A stretch of 64,000 bases of DNA from Dichetophora obliterata (Eukaryota > Arthropoda > Insecta > Diptera > Sciomyzidae). The notes beneath the pieces are model-generated. The model did not search any database and was not told the DNA's origin. It saw nothing but the letters and a program-made list of their open reading frames with translations. Within the stretch, counting starts at the first letter, position 1. The number at the start of each line of letters is the position of its first letter. Made by a program: the position numbers and the translations under genes. The stretch spans positions 50,037,482 to 50,101,481 of the forward strand of contig OY986439.1 of NCBI GenBank assembly GCA_963920525.1. The letters run 5' to 3'. Positions 34,380-45,710 of the stretch are shown in pieces.

Positions 34380-35448
34380 ATGGAAAGATGCTCGAAATTA
34401 GATAGTTTCTGTTACGTTTGTGGTAAACTAGAGCCAAAACATGGAAAATAAGAACGAAAAAATTTATTTTCTAATGATTTTAAACTCGCATATAAACTCT
34501 ATTTCAGTGAAGAGAATACAAGTGGTGACGAACATACGCCAAATACGGTGTGTTCATTATGTTATGGCAATCTCTTGGGGTGATTGCATCAAAGAAATGT
34601 ATGTTTACGGTATGTCAAGCCAATGCTGTGGGTAAGAAATACGTCCGGGTACATGATCCAGACAAGTGCTACGCTTGCGTAAATTTTACCAAAGAAATTA
34701 CTAGGAAAAACGCAGAGCAAAAGTATATAATGCCACTGACTCCGCTGCATTACCAATACCGATGCCCGATGATGCCGAAGTACCGAAACCACCGAGTCCG
34801 AGTATGCTATCAATGATGTCATCAGAAAGTGGAAACACCAGCTATGGTGACTTCGATCCGGATTTTTTTCCTGAAATCGCAGATGATGCAGCAAAGTCAC
34901 TAGCACAAGAAGAAATCGATTTCCTCGTGGCCAAATTTCGTTTGTCGCAGCGTGATGCCGAATTTTTCACTACATTTATGAAGCACAGAAAGCTCACACA
35001 GAAAAACGATATGCACCATCATCTCCATTTTATGCACCATCATCTGGACGTGTTCCTGAAGCAACTGCCCACAGAATCAGACGAGCAGGGTGAACGATTC
35101 CACCAGGTAACCATGCCGATGGAAAGACGTTTCAAAGGTAAGAAAATTGACGGAATGATTGCTGAAGTATGCTGGTGGTCTCAAAAGATAACACAATTCG
35201 AGCACGAGTTGACGGAGGATGATAAAGAAGGACATACAGAAGAAGATATACCGTTATTCACTCCACAAACTGGAAATGACGCAGAAGATATCGCCGTGGC
35301 TATTTTAAGCTCAGAATCAGACGACGAATCAAACGAATCAAGCAAACCAGATGCAAAGAAATCTCGGCCTTCCACTTCTGAAACGTCAACTGTCAAATCA
35401 TCAACTTCGCGCCAGACATCCCAAATGGACATCGACGATACTGATTAA
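34380..35448 (+). pseudogene. Cys-rich N-terminal / EQGERFHQ C-terminal protein, central core deleted
   Basis: ATG at 34380 opens a short frame with CYVCG and stops at 34451. An offset frame then gives an AYKLYF segment and CSLC (near 34550), another gives CYACVNFTKEITRKN (near 34671), and the last 228 residues are open from 34762. These match, in order, a multi-copy arthropod protein family I recall (about 650-700 residues): paired CxxC motifs, a EIDFLVAKFRLSQ helix, then a HHLDVF and DEQGERFHQ region followed by a MERRF and CWW segment. The ~300-residue centre, where other members have two conserved Asp-containing motifs, is missing. The Glu in EQGERFHQ may be the third residue of a DDE triad (inference). 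The C-terminus is acidic and Ser-rich. Non-functional as it stands. Confidence 0.65.
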
Positions 35449-35660
35449 CAAAAAAAAAATACAAATTAATACCCCTTTAATGCATTTTTTTATACTTTTT
35501 TCATACTATTTCACATATTTTCATGTTTTTCACTTTAATCAGAAAATTCAATACTAAATTGCAAAAAAAAAAATACATGTGCCTTTTTAAACTTTTGCTC
35601 AATAAAAATAATAAAATAAAAATAATGAAAATTAATCACATTTGTATGGCAAAATCCGTA

Positions 35661-36140
35661 TCAAGGAGTGGTCGTATGAAGTTTGTATGTACCAAAAAGT
35701 TGTTTATAATTTCATAGGCTACATTTCTTCCCTTGATTGTTTGGTAAAATTTTCAATAGTTCAAGAGCTGTAGTCGAAAAACGGAAAAAATCGGTGAAAA
35801 AAGTGGTAATTTTTTCGACATTTTTGGGGTTTTGAGCATCAAGATGAAACTTTTCCGACTTAATATATTCAGCATTTTTGTTGGCCAAGTCAAGAGCTAC
35901 AACTTTGCTGAAGACTGCAAATAAAAATTCACAGCATTTTTTGAGCTATGGCCATGCGAAAAATAGAAGAAAATTGCAAAAAAGTGCTCAAACTCGAATT
36001 TGGCGAAAAAACTATAGAGGCTCATAAAAACCAAACGGCAACCAATCTAGCAAAATCCAGAAATTACTTTTCTCCTCTCATCGAGTACTTTCGGCTGGGA
36101 TAAGTGATTTTTTGTTTGGAATTTTTGTGTTGTGTTGTGT
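35661..36140 (-). repeat. right inverted repeat of the long-TIR element
   Basis: Mirrors 33545-34012. The outermost bases form GTTGTGTTGTGT, mirrored only loosely on the left side. Confidence 0.8.
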
Positions 36141-37354
36141 TATTAAACATTAGTAAACATAATCATATGTTTATATATTTGTGTAGGAGTGAAAGTAAAA
36201 ATAAATGTCATATATTTTGTATTCAGCAATATTAGTACATGTGTGCGAATGAAATAGATAGTAGTGCTTAGTATGAACATATGTTCTTATTGTTTGAATA
36301 TTATTTTATTATAATGCAGTAAAATAGAATAAGGTGATACGTACCGTAAAGGTGTGTATGTCTTAAATATGTTTTATAATTGTTTATTTTAGTATTTTAT
36401 AATGTAAAAGTGTATACATTGCACAATTTATTCCCTCAAAACCAGCTCGATATGGAATAAAAATGTGGTATGCCTGTGATTCCAAAACCAATTATGTGTA
36501 CAACACTCAAGTTTATATTGGGAAAGATCGGAATTGCAGATCTAAGCGCAATCAAGGACAACGTGTGGTGTTGGATTTATGTGAAGGGATATCTGACCGT
36601 AGTGTAACTTGCAACAACTTCTTCACATCGTATAGTTTGGTCGTCAAATTGCGTAAGCAAAAAACAACTATTGTGGGAACGATTAGAAAAAACCGAGTCG
36701 AAATGCCGCCAGTTTTGTTGGATATGAAACGTGAGCCAGTATATTCTACAGAATCAGTGTAAAACATAATTTAGAAGGCATTTTGGTTTCATATGTGCCA
36801 CGAGCGCACTGTTTTGTGTCATTGATGAGCACTTTCCATCGAAATTTGTACTTCGAAGATTATGAAAAGCGCAAGCCCAATTTGATTTCTTACTACAATC
36901 AAACAAAAGGTGGCGTCGATGCATTGGAACCGTTGGCCTTTGGCTCTGTTCTGCAATATGGTGTATGTGTTGCTTTGAATGCTTATATCATATTTACATC
37001 GATGTTTCCAGATTGGAATTCGTCAACGAAAAACAAAAATATACGTCGTCGTTTGTTTTTAGTTGAGATTGGAAATGGTCTGGTCAATCCACATACTGAA
37101 AAGTGAAAACGTAAACACAAGAACCAAAAGAACATCTGATGGAAATCAAGAAAATTTTCCGATTTAGCATTTATCACCATCGCTTAAAAGAGGACGTTGC
37201 CATATTTGTTCATCGCGAAACAATGCTAATGTTTTTGCTTCTCGGTGCACCAAGTTCATCTGCGCATATCCCAAACACAATTTTTGCTTGTACTGTGCTC
37301 GAAAAACTGTTTAAACAATAATATAGTTTATTTAAAAAAAAAAATCATTATTTC

Positions 37355-37605
37355 GTCGCCTGAGAAAATAAACGTCGTATGTGAAAATTTTTACTTTTGA
37401 GATTATTGAGAAAAAGGGATTATAACTTCTAAAAAATAGCGGTAAGACCACAAAAATTTCGTAATATATTGTGAAATATGTCTGCAAATAGGCCTGGAAT
37501 TCTGAAAAATATTGCTCCGATAGATTTTGAATTATAGCCCCTTTTTCTCAATAATCTCATAAGTAAAAATTTAGGCATACGACATTTATTTTTTCAAGCA
37601 ACGAT
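37355..37605. mobile_element. small MITE with long inverted ends
   Basis: GTCGTATGTGAAAATTTTTA and GATTATTGAGAAAAAGGG near 37372-37420 are mirrored at about 37531-37583. The outer parts (CGCCTGAGAAAATAAA and TTTATTTTTTCAAGCAACG) also pair. No coding. Confidence 0.65.
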
Positions 37606-39560
37606 TTTCGGAATTGTCTAATTGTTATTTTGCAAATTTTTTCCAAAAAAAATTTTTTTATAATATTTTTTGTGTTTAATAAATTAAAAAATGAATAAAT
37701 AATACATTGGGTTACAAACGAAGACAAAAATTACACTATTTATTTCAGTTTTTTTAGCCTCTTTTTCGTGTAAGCGTACGCATACAAACGAACCGATTTG
37801 TTAAATCCAGATTTATAATACCGATAATGTTTTATTAAAATTAATTTATTTAATTAATAATTTAATGTTTTGCTTCATTTTCAGCTTGCTTCATTATCAT
37901 TTAGAGCATTGATTTTCTGTACTAATATTTTTCAACCATTTGGTTTTGTTTTGTCTTCTATAACTAACAATAGTCGCTACCAAATGAAATAACATGCAAC
38001 ACGTCAAAGAGGGCAACACTTAAGTGTCCGCTGCTTAATATTTAATGACTGCCTGTGGTTGTAGTATAAGTCAATGCTGTGTGTAAGAGCTTGTTGCTGC
38101 TGCTGCTGCTGCTATATTAAGACAGAAACCTTATGAGGTGGAAATATTAACTGAGGCGGAAATTGTTATTTTTAGGCTTGAAAGGATAGAGCTTGAAAAA
38201 GATTTTTATCATAAATCTTTAATAAAGCTTTTTGCTGTTTATTGATACATGAATTCAGCTATTATACTATTTCATAGAGATATTTAATTGTTTTGTAAAT
38301 AGAGTTTGTTTGAACATACATAAATAATAAGCAAAATAAAAAGGTAATGGAAAGCAGCTCATTGTTGTCATGAATATTTATAGTTTTCATAGAAAAACCG
38401 TGCTGTTGTTTTTTAATTCAATTAGTACATAAGTTAACTACCGCACACAACAAAAAAACCACAGTACAAAATAAAAAATAAAAATAAGAAACAAGAAAAA
38501 ACTATAATTAATGCAAGCATGCAGTAATCACAAAATAAACAATATTAACCGTTAAAAAAAGAGAAAACAAAAAAACTCTTTTATAGCAGCATGAAGGATA
38601 TTAAATCCTTGCCACCAAGTTGTGCAAAATTGTTCTTGTATGTGTTTTAAATGCCAGATTATTTTAAATGCTCCGTAGCGGTAATCGGCATCCATCATCA
38701 TGATGTGCAAGCTCAAAGCTTCCGACAATTATTTGTTGTTATGGCTGTGTTTGTTGTTAATGCACCCGCACACATACAAACACGCACAAACACTCTCTCA
38801 TGCTGCTTAAAGCTTGTGCTGAGGACAGTCTACGTTTCTAATTAAAAAGTATAGCACGCGAGAAGCTGTTTTTTATGGCTTGCGTAGCATACTTTGCGGC
38901 AGTCTCAATGAAAAATGAGCTTAAACTTAACCACCGACATACCATTGAAAACACCAACAACTTGCAGCATTCCAGCCATTTTTAAACAGGCAAAGCATTT
39001 GTAGCATCGAAGGCTCTGAAATTAATAGAGGGGACAAAAAAATGAGTGAGTGACGCAGACAGCTTAAAAAATTGCTTCTTTTGATGTCCTTTTGGTATCC
39101 ACACACAATTTATTATTCTTGTCGCTGTTCCCCTTATTATTAATTTTTTTTTTTAAATCGCATTTCATCCTTTGCTGTGGGTTGCTTTAATGGCTTTTTA
39201 CCATTTTTTTTATATGCTATTTGGTGTCTCTGTAAAATTTGCTAAGTCCTGGAATTTTTTGAATAAATAGTGGTTTCCATTTTTTTATCTTTTGATTTCT
39301 TTTGTCCTGAAGTTGTGCGCATCAACTCGTTCTCCGCGCCAAAGAGTAGATTAAAAAATTATCCTCGTTCATTTAAATCAACAAATAAAACTAATTGCGC
39401 GCATTCAAAATAAAAAAGGGTAGCAAAAATACTGTTGCGTCTTGGTCTTGGTCTTGGTAGCTCAGTTGATGACGAGTAACGCACCTGTGTCAAGAGCTTA
39501 TGTAGGTTGAAAAAACATTTTTTCAAAGTGACATTACATTTTTATGTGGTGACTTAAAAA
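37606..39560. other. no gene seen; probable host intergenic DNA
   Basis: Mixed composition, a (TGC)n run at about 38094-38113, A-rich tracts and no coding region that I can support. A TGGTAGCTCAGTTGATGAC stretch near 39454 superficially resembles a tRNA A box but has no matching B box. Confidence 0.4.
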
Positions 39561-39562
39561 TA

Positions 39563-40186
39563 CAGGTTAGTAGAAAAGTATTGAAAGCAACACCTTTTAA
39601 CAAGTAAAAGAATAAAAATCTAAAAACAATTTATATTTTTGTCTTTACTCATAAAAAATTTTCTTTCGAACTGTCAATTCATTCTTTGCTTGCAAGCCAT
39701 TTGAAATTGACGTGTCGGTGTATTTTTTTTTTGTCGGTGGAAGGTTTATCAGCAACGTCAAATCATAACAAATCTTTTAAACTGTTCAAGGCATCTGCTG
39801 CTTTGTTTTCAACTGTACATCGATGGATTTGAGAGTATTAAGGTTTTCATACAAGCTAAACCTTAATGAAGATAAACCATGCTGTGTACGTCAAAAAAGT
39901 GCAACAAAATTAAAACCATTGAGGAAGTGTATGATATTGTTTGTGAAGATCAAAATTTGACTTAGCGTACAATTTTTAAAACCATAGCCATTTCAGACAA
40001 ACGACTATTTCATATTTTACATGAACAATTACAGAAGATAAAGCTGTTTGGAAAATTAGTTAACAACTAAAAAGCAATTTGTCAGCGTAATTTGAAGCAT
40101 TTAAAGCAGAATAAAACAGATTTTGTGCGTCGTTTTATATCTATGGATGAGAGCCGGAACTACTACCGTGATTACAAACTGAACAC
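39563..40186 (+). mobile_element. mariner-like element remnant, 3' truncated
   Basis: Starts after TA at 39561-39562 with CAGGTTAGTAGAAAAGTA, which resembles a mariner terminal repeat. Degraded transposase follows: LFHILHEQLQKIKLFGK (the mariner HTH-linker region) near 39995, and NKTDFVRRFISMDESRNYY near 40105, where mariner has FxRRFITMDET with the first catalytic Asp. Stops occur before this. The rest, including the 3' end, is absent. Confidence 0.7.
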
Positions 40187-41053
40187 GGAGAGAAAAAATC
40201 AATCATTCTATGCTTGAATCAAGCAAATAAGCAATCGGTTTGTACTCAAGCGTAAATTTCTTTATAATTTTTTTTTTTTATATGAAGAATATTTATTCTA
40301 ATATTTATTCTAGATTTAAGTCTGATATTTGCTTGAAGTGAGAAAAATTTGCTTGACTTAAAAAATGTATTTTTCTTGAATTGAGTACAAGTCACTTGAT
40401 TCATGTAAACAAAATACTGAAAACTAGAACAATTTGCTTTGTTTAAAAATGTAATTTCCTTTATATATTGTTTGTATAATTCTAAAAAATATATAATTTT
40501 TTAAATTAAATTTAAGACAGCAATACATGAAATCAAGGTTCAAAAAAAAACATTTCTCAAGAGCAAATTATTTAAGCGATTTATTTGAAAGTTTAAAGGT
40601 ACATCAAGGCATGTTTTAAGAATACAAAAATAAAATGTATGACTCAAAAAAGTGTGTATGTATAGACATTTCCACCAAAAAGGTCTACCGCAATTGCAAA
40701 ATAATATATTACTGACAATTTTTTAAACTTCCATAATAGAGAAAAAATGTTTAAATTTATATTGCGAGAGTACTGAGAGTACTGAGAGCTGATCTCAATT
40801 TATCAAATAAATATGTCAACAAACATGATGAATGACAAGAAAAGTTGAAAAATAGTGACAAGAGCGTAAAAATTTTAACGAAAGTTATAGGGGCGCCAAA
40901 AAGACACACGAAAATTCCGAGACACATAAACATAAATTTTGGTCGTAGAATTTAGAGGTACAATAATTTTTTTCCAATCAGATACAAAATCTTGAGATAT
41001 TTGCGATTGAAATTTAGTCACTTTAAGACCCATTTTAAGCAATATATTACTTA
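40187..41053. other. AT-rich DNA with CTTGAATCAAGCAAAT motifs
   Basis: Repeated motifs of CTTGA/AAGCAAAT type at 40210-40450 recur at 44290-44470 and in 52390-53475. This may be one end of a larger element interrupted by Helitron B. No gene seen. Confidence 0.4.
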
Positions 41054-41602
41054 CTAGCTGATATAACCGGTGTTACTCGAGAGTCATTTATATAAACATT
41101 TTAATATACACTTTTCGATTAAATGTTTTTGTAAATTTTGGAATTTTGTAAAAACGTGTTGAATTTAAGTTTGAGACCACTATAAAAATATAAGTTAAAA
41201 AATTTACGAAGCTTTTTTAACGAAGAAATAATTTTATCACAGTTTTTTCACAATCAAAAACTGTTCTTTAGTTCTAAACTGCATTTACTGGTTACTGGTA
41301 AGCATGTTACTTGCACTTTGCAAATGAAAATCATATTTATAAAAATCTTCCTAAAATTTTTTAGTAGTTTTTACAGTTGGAAACTAACAATTGGATTGTC
41401 TTTGAATTATAAATTAATATAAATTGAGTCTGATAGTTGATGCAATTTCTTAAATATTCTGAATTCCTATTTTATACGAAAAATTCTACAGTCATTTCTT
41501 AATGTAAATTGTAATGCAAAAAGGTGTATGTTAAGAAAGCAGTCTTTTTTTCATTTTTATTATAGTATATACAGCAACCTGTAACAATATTATCGACGTT
41601 AA

Positions 41603-42090
41603 GGCCTTTTCCACACTTGGTCAACGCAACTCCAACTCAAGTTGCTAGCCTGTGTATTTATACCGGAACCCTTAGATTAAGCAACTTGCACGCAACAAGT
41701 TCTCGACACGTTCTCAACCTGTTCAACGCAACGCAGCTTTCCGCAATTTTCATCGGCGACGTGTTGCATCAGTTTGTTTGTTTTGTGAATTCAAGTATTT
41801 GTAGTTCAGTAGGCTTTATATTAATCAAGGTGAATAAGCTAATTAATTAGTTCCTAATAGAATCTAAAAGAAGAAGAAATAGTTTGCAAGATGAATGAGC
41901 AAGTGTTAAATATTAAATTAGTGCAAGAAGTCGAAAAACATGAGTTATTATATAATAACAATTATTATATGTTGCATGGCTTTTAAAGCAAGTCTGAAAG
42001 CATTCGGTTTATAGTTGCATTGCTTTTCAACTTTTTCGCTGTTGCGTTGAAGTTGTGTTGGAATTGCGTTGACCAAGTGTGGAAAAGGCC
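41603..42090. mobile_element. PIF/Harbinger-derived MITE
   Basis: 488 bp with inverted ends GGCCTTTTCCACACTTGGTC (about 30 bp) and TAA on both sides (41600-41602 and 42091-42093). Helitron copy A has the uninterrupted site GTTAAC at 28528-28533, which confirms the insertion and 3 bp duplication. The MITE keeps the start of what looks like a Harbinger accessory gene (41891-41986). Confidence 0.85.
41891..41986 (+). pseudogene. N-terminal fragment of a MADF-like protein
   Basis: A 31-residue frame beginning MNEQVLNIKLVQEVEKH and continuing ELLYNNNYY. MADF/Myb-like DNA-binding proteins, the usual second gene of PIF/Harbinger transposons, start with a similar LIxxVxxxPxLYD helix. The frame ends after a few more codons, consistent with an internal deletion that made the MITE. 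The fragment is short, so the assignment rests on motif plus context. Confidence 0.5.
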
Positions 42091-43644
42091 TAACAGCTGA
42101 TCGACATAAATACAGCTGAAAAATCTGCAAGAACAGTGCAAGAAGTGCCATTATGTTATTTGCTGCAAGTTTACGCTGTGTGCGAAAAGAACTAAATTGA
42201 ATCACAGTTACCGACTTTTCCAAAATATTGGAATCGTGTCGGTAGTGCAGTACTTATTTCTAATTTATAATATTTTCCAGCATACTTTTCAGCATACTTT
42301 CGATTAGTACGCAATTGAACTGAAAAATTTGTTCAATGCAGCCAAGCTTACAACCATGATTGGAGAGTTAAAATGTCAAAATTTCGCTCTTTTATATGTC
42401 GGTTCATTTAATTGGCGTGGAAATTTGACTTTCAACAATATTGTTCAAATAACACATTAAACATGAAAAAAATAACTTTTACAGCATTCTTATTCACAGT
42501 CATCTTTTCGATGTTATAGTGATATATATAAAACATTTAAAATGCCATTGATAAATAACTGAGTGACAACGGGGAAACAATAGCGAGAAAAATGACAAAT
42601 CACAACAAAACAAATTTAACAGGAGGGGGGCGGGGAGACAAAAAGTAAGTTGATAAGGAAGATTCTATATAAACCAAAATGTTTATAAATTCTCTCTAGA
42701 CACACAACTTAATTCTTAGAGATATATGAGGACGCTCACATTATATAGAGAATTTTAAAACAAAGCTCAGTTTTATTAAAAGACTGCTCAGTTTTATTAA
42801 AAGACTAGTATGAAAAAAAAAGATTTTAAGCCATAACTTTTGATTGGAAGGAGAGAGATATTGGGCTAATTTTTTCACATAAATTATTTTTGAGACTTGA
42901 CTTTTTTGTAAAAAATATAAAACCAACATTTTGGAAAAACTAAATTTCGCGAAAAAAATCAAAGGGGGTACCCTTGTTGTTTTGATGACAAAAACAGTTA
43001 AATAATTTTTGCGCTTAGCTGGAAGAATTTTGGCAAATAAATGCTTTGTCCTATGAAAGGTAGCCATTGTGCAATTTTGAATTGATTTCATTTTTACAAC
43101 AAAAACAATTTTTGAGTCATTTTTTGAGTAAAAAGTCAATATTTTGGACCTTTTTTAATATAATCATAAAACATTTATACACTGACTTAACGGTACAGTT
43201 TAACCTATTTTTGAGAAGTTATTTTACTGAACTTTTGAACTTTATTGTGATTTTGAATTAAGTATATTAATGGACAGCGGAGATATTTGCATCGAAAGAC
43301 CAAACTTTGATTTTCATGTCGTTTTTTTCTCATTCTTCAGGCAACGATGTTTTATGAAAAAGTCGTTGTACTGAAAATTTCTCCAATTTTGAAGATATGT
43401 CAGTGTTTTTGATGTCAGAATAACAAAAAATTTTTAGAATACACAAAAATTTCCGATACTAAAAAGTTTTATAATAACAAAATTACCGTTAGTTGAAAAA
43501 TTTCAGAGGGGGTGTGGCAAAAATTAAGTATGTAACATTTTAAGTTGGGATGCACTTAATATGTATACCTAGCTTGATTTGTATAAAGGTCAAACAAACA
43601 AGCAAACAAACAAACAAACAGAAAATGAGTTTTATTACTATAGA

Positions 43645-45702
43645 TTTTGGCCACCTCAGATTTTGCTTAAACTTTCAGAATATAATCTTATTAAGTAATT
43701 AAAACACTTATTTGAGTACATAAACTTTAAGATTTTGTTTAAATTTTTACGTTCAACATTAAAATTTGGTTAAAATGGAAAAAATGCGATATTGCTTAGC
43801 TTTTGACAAATCATAGATTTAACAAATCTAATTCGATTTTCTCGTTGGAGATATTTTTGAAAAGACAATAAAAATTAATTGTTAAAAATTTTAAACAAAA
43901 TTTTTAAATGAAGTTCAAATAAAAGTGAAATATTAAATATCTAAATATCTCGATATTTTGATCTGATTTGGGTATGAAAACTGAGAATGCCACTAAATTA
44001 TACGACCGAAAATTAAGTTCACGTGCTTGGGCGTTTTTTGTGTCTTTTCAAAAGTTAAAAATTTACGTACAGTGCAATAGAATTATTATTAATAAGCCAT
44101 GGTAGTTGGCTTAAGACTGATTTATTAAAAAAGAACTTACAACTACGAAGAATTCATTATTGTCTGAGAGTAATAATAACAGTACGAAAGTGTATAAATA
44201 AACATAATTACAATTAGAGATATCAATATAATTAACTGCATACATATCAGGAATATTTGTAATTAAGTTATTAATTCAATAGAATTTTTAGTAACCAACT
44301 TCAATTTAGTTTGCTTCAATTAAGCAAATATTTTCTTGATTTATGTCATTTCAGATTTTTGAGTCAAGTTTATTATTCTTGTTTCAAGTAATCATCTATT
44401 TTACTCAATTTTAGAAATAAATGCTCATTATACAATTTTTTTGCCTAACTTCAGTTTTTAATGCTTGATTTATTTGAACACTTATAAATTTCACAAAAAT
44501 GTGTGTTTTCACTGGATACTTATTTTATATTTAACACATAATCTTCGATATCTTATACTACGTTTACATTGGGCCAAATGACTCATTTCAGCTCATTCAG
44601 CAAAATGAGAAACGAAATCATCTCATTTCCCATACAACTTCTCAGTTACAATTCAACTCATTTAAAACAAATGAATGAGATTGGATACGTTCTTCAAACT
44701 AATTACAAACTACTTTGAATGCATTCAATGGAGAATGAATATAAAAATACTGAACACACTAAAAACAAAGGGAAAACGTCAAACAACAAATACAAAAAAG
44801 CAACAACAAACAATCAGTTGTCAAAATAAGCTACTTTCGCAGCATACTTGCATTTTAATAATGGCAAAATTGGATGGAAACCAAGCGTAAAATCCATACG
44901 AAGTGACGTCATCAAACTTTTAAAACTTTCACAACTTAGAATTTACTATGGAGGTAGTTTAACTTCGCCCCAGTCGAAGATAATCCCTTGCTAATTTTTT
45001 TTACAAAATTTTTTGGTGTGCATTTGCGTTAAACAAAATGAAGTGAAGTATCTAATATCATTATTTTTCACACACATAGCATAAATATATTTAAGCAAAT
45101 TGTCAAATGTTGCTTTAGTTTGAATGATTAAATATGATTTTACAGTTTCAATACATAAAAAAGTAAAGCGCTGATGGAGAAGCTTTCACTCATCTTTTTC
45201 ACTAAAACTTTCTTCAACACGTTTAAACATTTAAGGCTTTGATAAATTAATTTTACTCTACTGGACTACAACACAACTGCTGGCCTCAACAGCTGGACAG
45301 AAACGTCGAGTTATAAGTTATTCCACTGCATAGCGGTTTGGGCGAAGCTACTTTGTGGTGGTCGAATGTTTAACATTTGGTTGAGAATCATTTGCATATT
45401 AGTAGGAAGATGTTCAGCAGGACGACGGATGTTTGCATATGTGTATGTATGAGTGTGCGTGTTTGCATAATTGTTTGTTAATTGAAGCTATTTGTAGATT
45501 GCTCAAGGTTTCCTAGCTGTGGTTTATTGATTGTTTTTTGTTTTGGACAGCTTCATGGTTGGCATTAGCTATAGTTCGCCAATAAGCGATTTAATTTGGG
45601 CGATATTAAAAATTCAACTTTAATACAAAAATTAATAACAATCATCTTGGTGTGTAATAACAATCACTTAATCTGTATTCAAGTTTGGTATTTATGAAAA
45701 CT
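43645..45702. other. no gene seen
   Basis: Contains the second CTTGA/AAGCAAAT motif cluster (44290-44470), a CATTTCAGCTCATTCAGC-type low-complexity tract near 44585-44680, and then probable host DNA from about 44960. No coding support. Confidence 0.4.
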
Positions 45703-45710
45703 TGTATGAG

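Larger units (their letters stand above)
33545..36140 (+). mobile_element. 2.6 kb DNA transposon with ~470 bp inverted repeats, unclassified
   Basis: Inverted arms 33545-34012 and 35661-36140 are highly similar, for example AATCACTTATCCCAGCCGAA and TTTCTGGATTTTGCTA blocks in mirrored positions. They enclose a degraded gene (34380-35448). The element interrupts the LTR between GACTTA and TATTAA; GATT on the left and TATT on the right may be a worn 4 bp duplication. The arms are far longer than in ordinary Tc1, hAT or Harbinger elements. The enclosed protein family suggests a DDE-type transposon, but the class is not one I can name. Confidence 0.75.
32849..36423 (-). mobile_element. solo LTR of the 53643-57605 element family, itself interrupted
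   Basis: Sequence of 32849-33397 and 36141-36423 together matches the LTRs at 53643-54459 and 56771-57605. There is no internal retrotransposon sequence, and CAATT occurs on both sides (32844-32848 and 36424-36428) within the piggyBac reading frame. It therefore looks like a solo LTR. The stretch 32852-32930 carries two to three tandem copies of a ~33 bp GGCAGGATCGCCATGTAATAT unit. The LTR is broken by the two elements listed next. Confidence 0.75.
30009..37321 (+). pseudogene. piggyBac-type transposase split by nested insertions
   Basis: Segments in order: 30009-30298, an acidic Ser/Asp/Glu-rich N-terminus as in piggyBac transposases; 32342-32848, with LLAYFGLCLLAGIYRS, the LWD and RFDD motifs and DEQLVPYREKCPFR carrying the first catalytic Asp; 36424-37106, with KMWYACDSKTNYVYN and TKGGVDALE carrying the third Asp; and 37187-37314, a frameshifted Cys-rich C-terminal domain with CHIC, CTKFIC and CLYC pairs. 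The second Asp position reads TCNNFFT instead of TCDN (codon AAC at 36613-36615). Insertions at 30299-32338 and 32849-36423 and several frameshifts make it dead. Confidence 0.85.
41054..43644 (-). mobile_element. Helitron copy B with a nested Harbinger MITE
   Basis: On the minus strand it starts A|TCTATAGTAATAAAACTC at 43644 and ends ACACCGGTTATATCAGCTAG|T at 41054. It aligns to copy A throughout except for 41603-42090. No helicase coding. Both termini and the A/T target are those of Helitrons. Confidence 0.85.

Noticed and set aside
34441..34635. Separate small gene in the long-TIR element
   Set aside because: It is a piece of the same decayed Cys-rich gene in a shifted frame, not an independent gene.
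39454..39520. tRNA gene
   Set aside because: TGGTAGCTCAGTTGATGAC looks like an A box, but no B box or cloverleaf follows.
41617..41850. Open frame of 77 codons in the Harbinger MITE
   Set aside because: No resemblance to Harbinger transposase; upstream of the better-supported MADF-like start.
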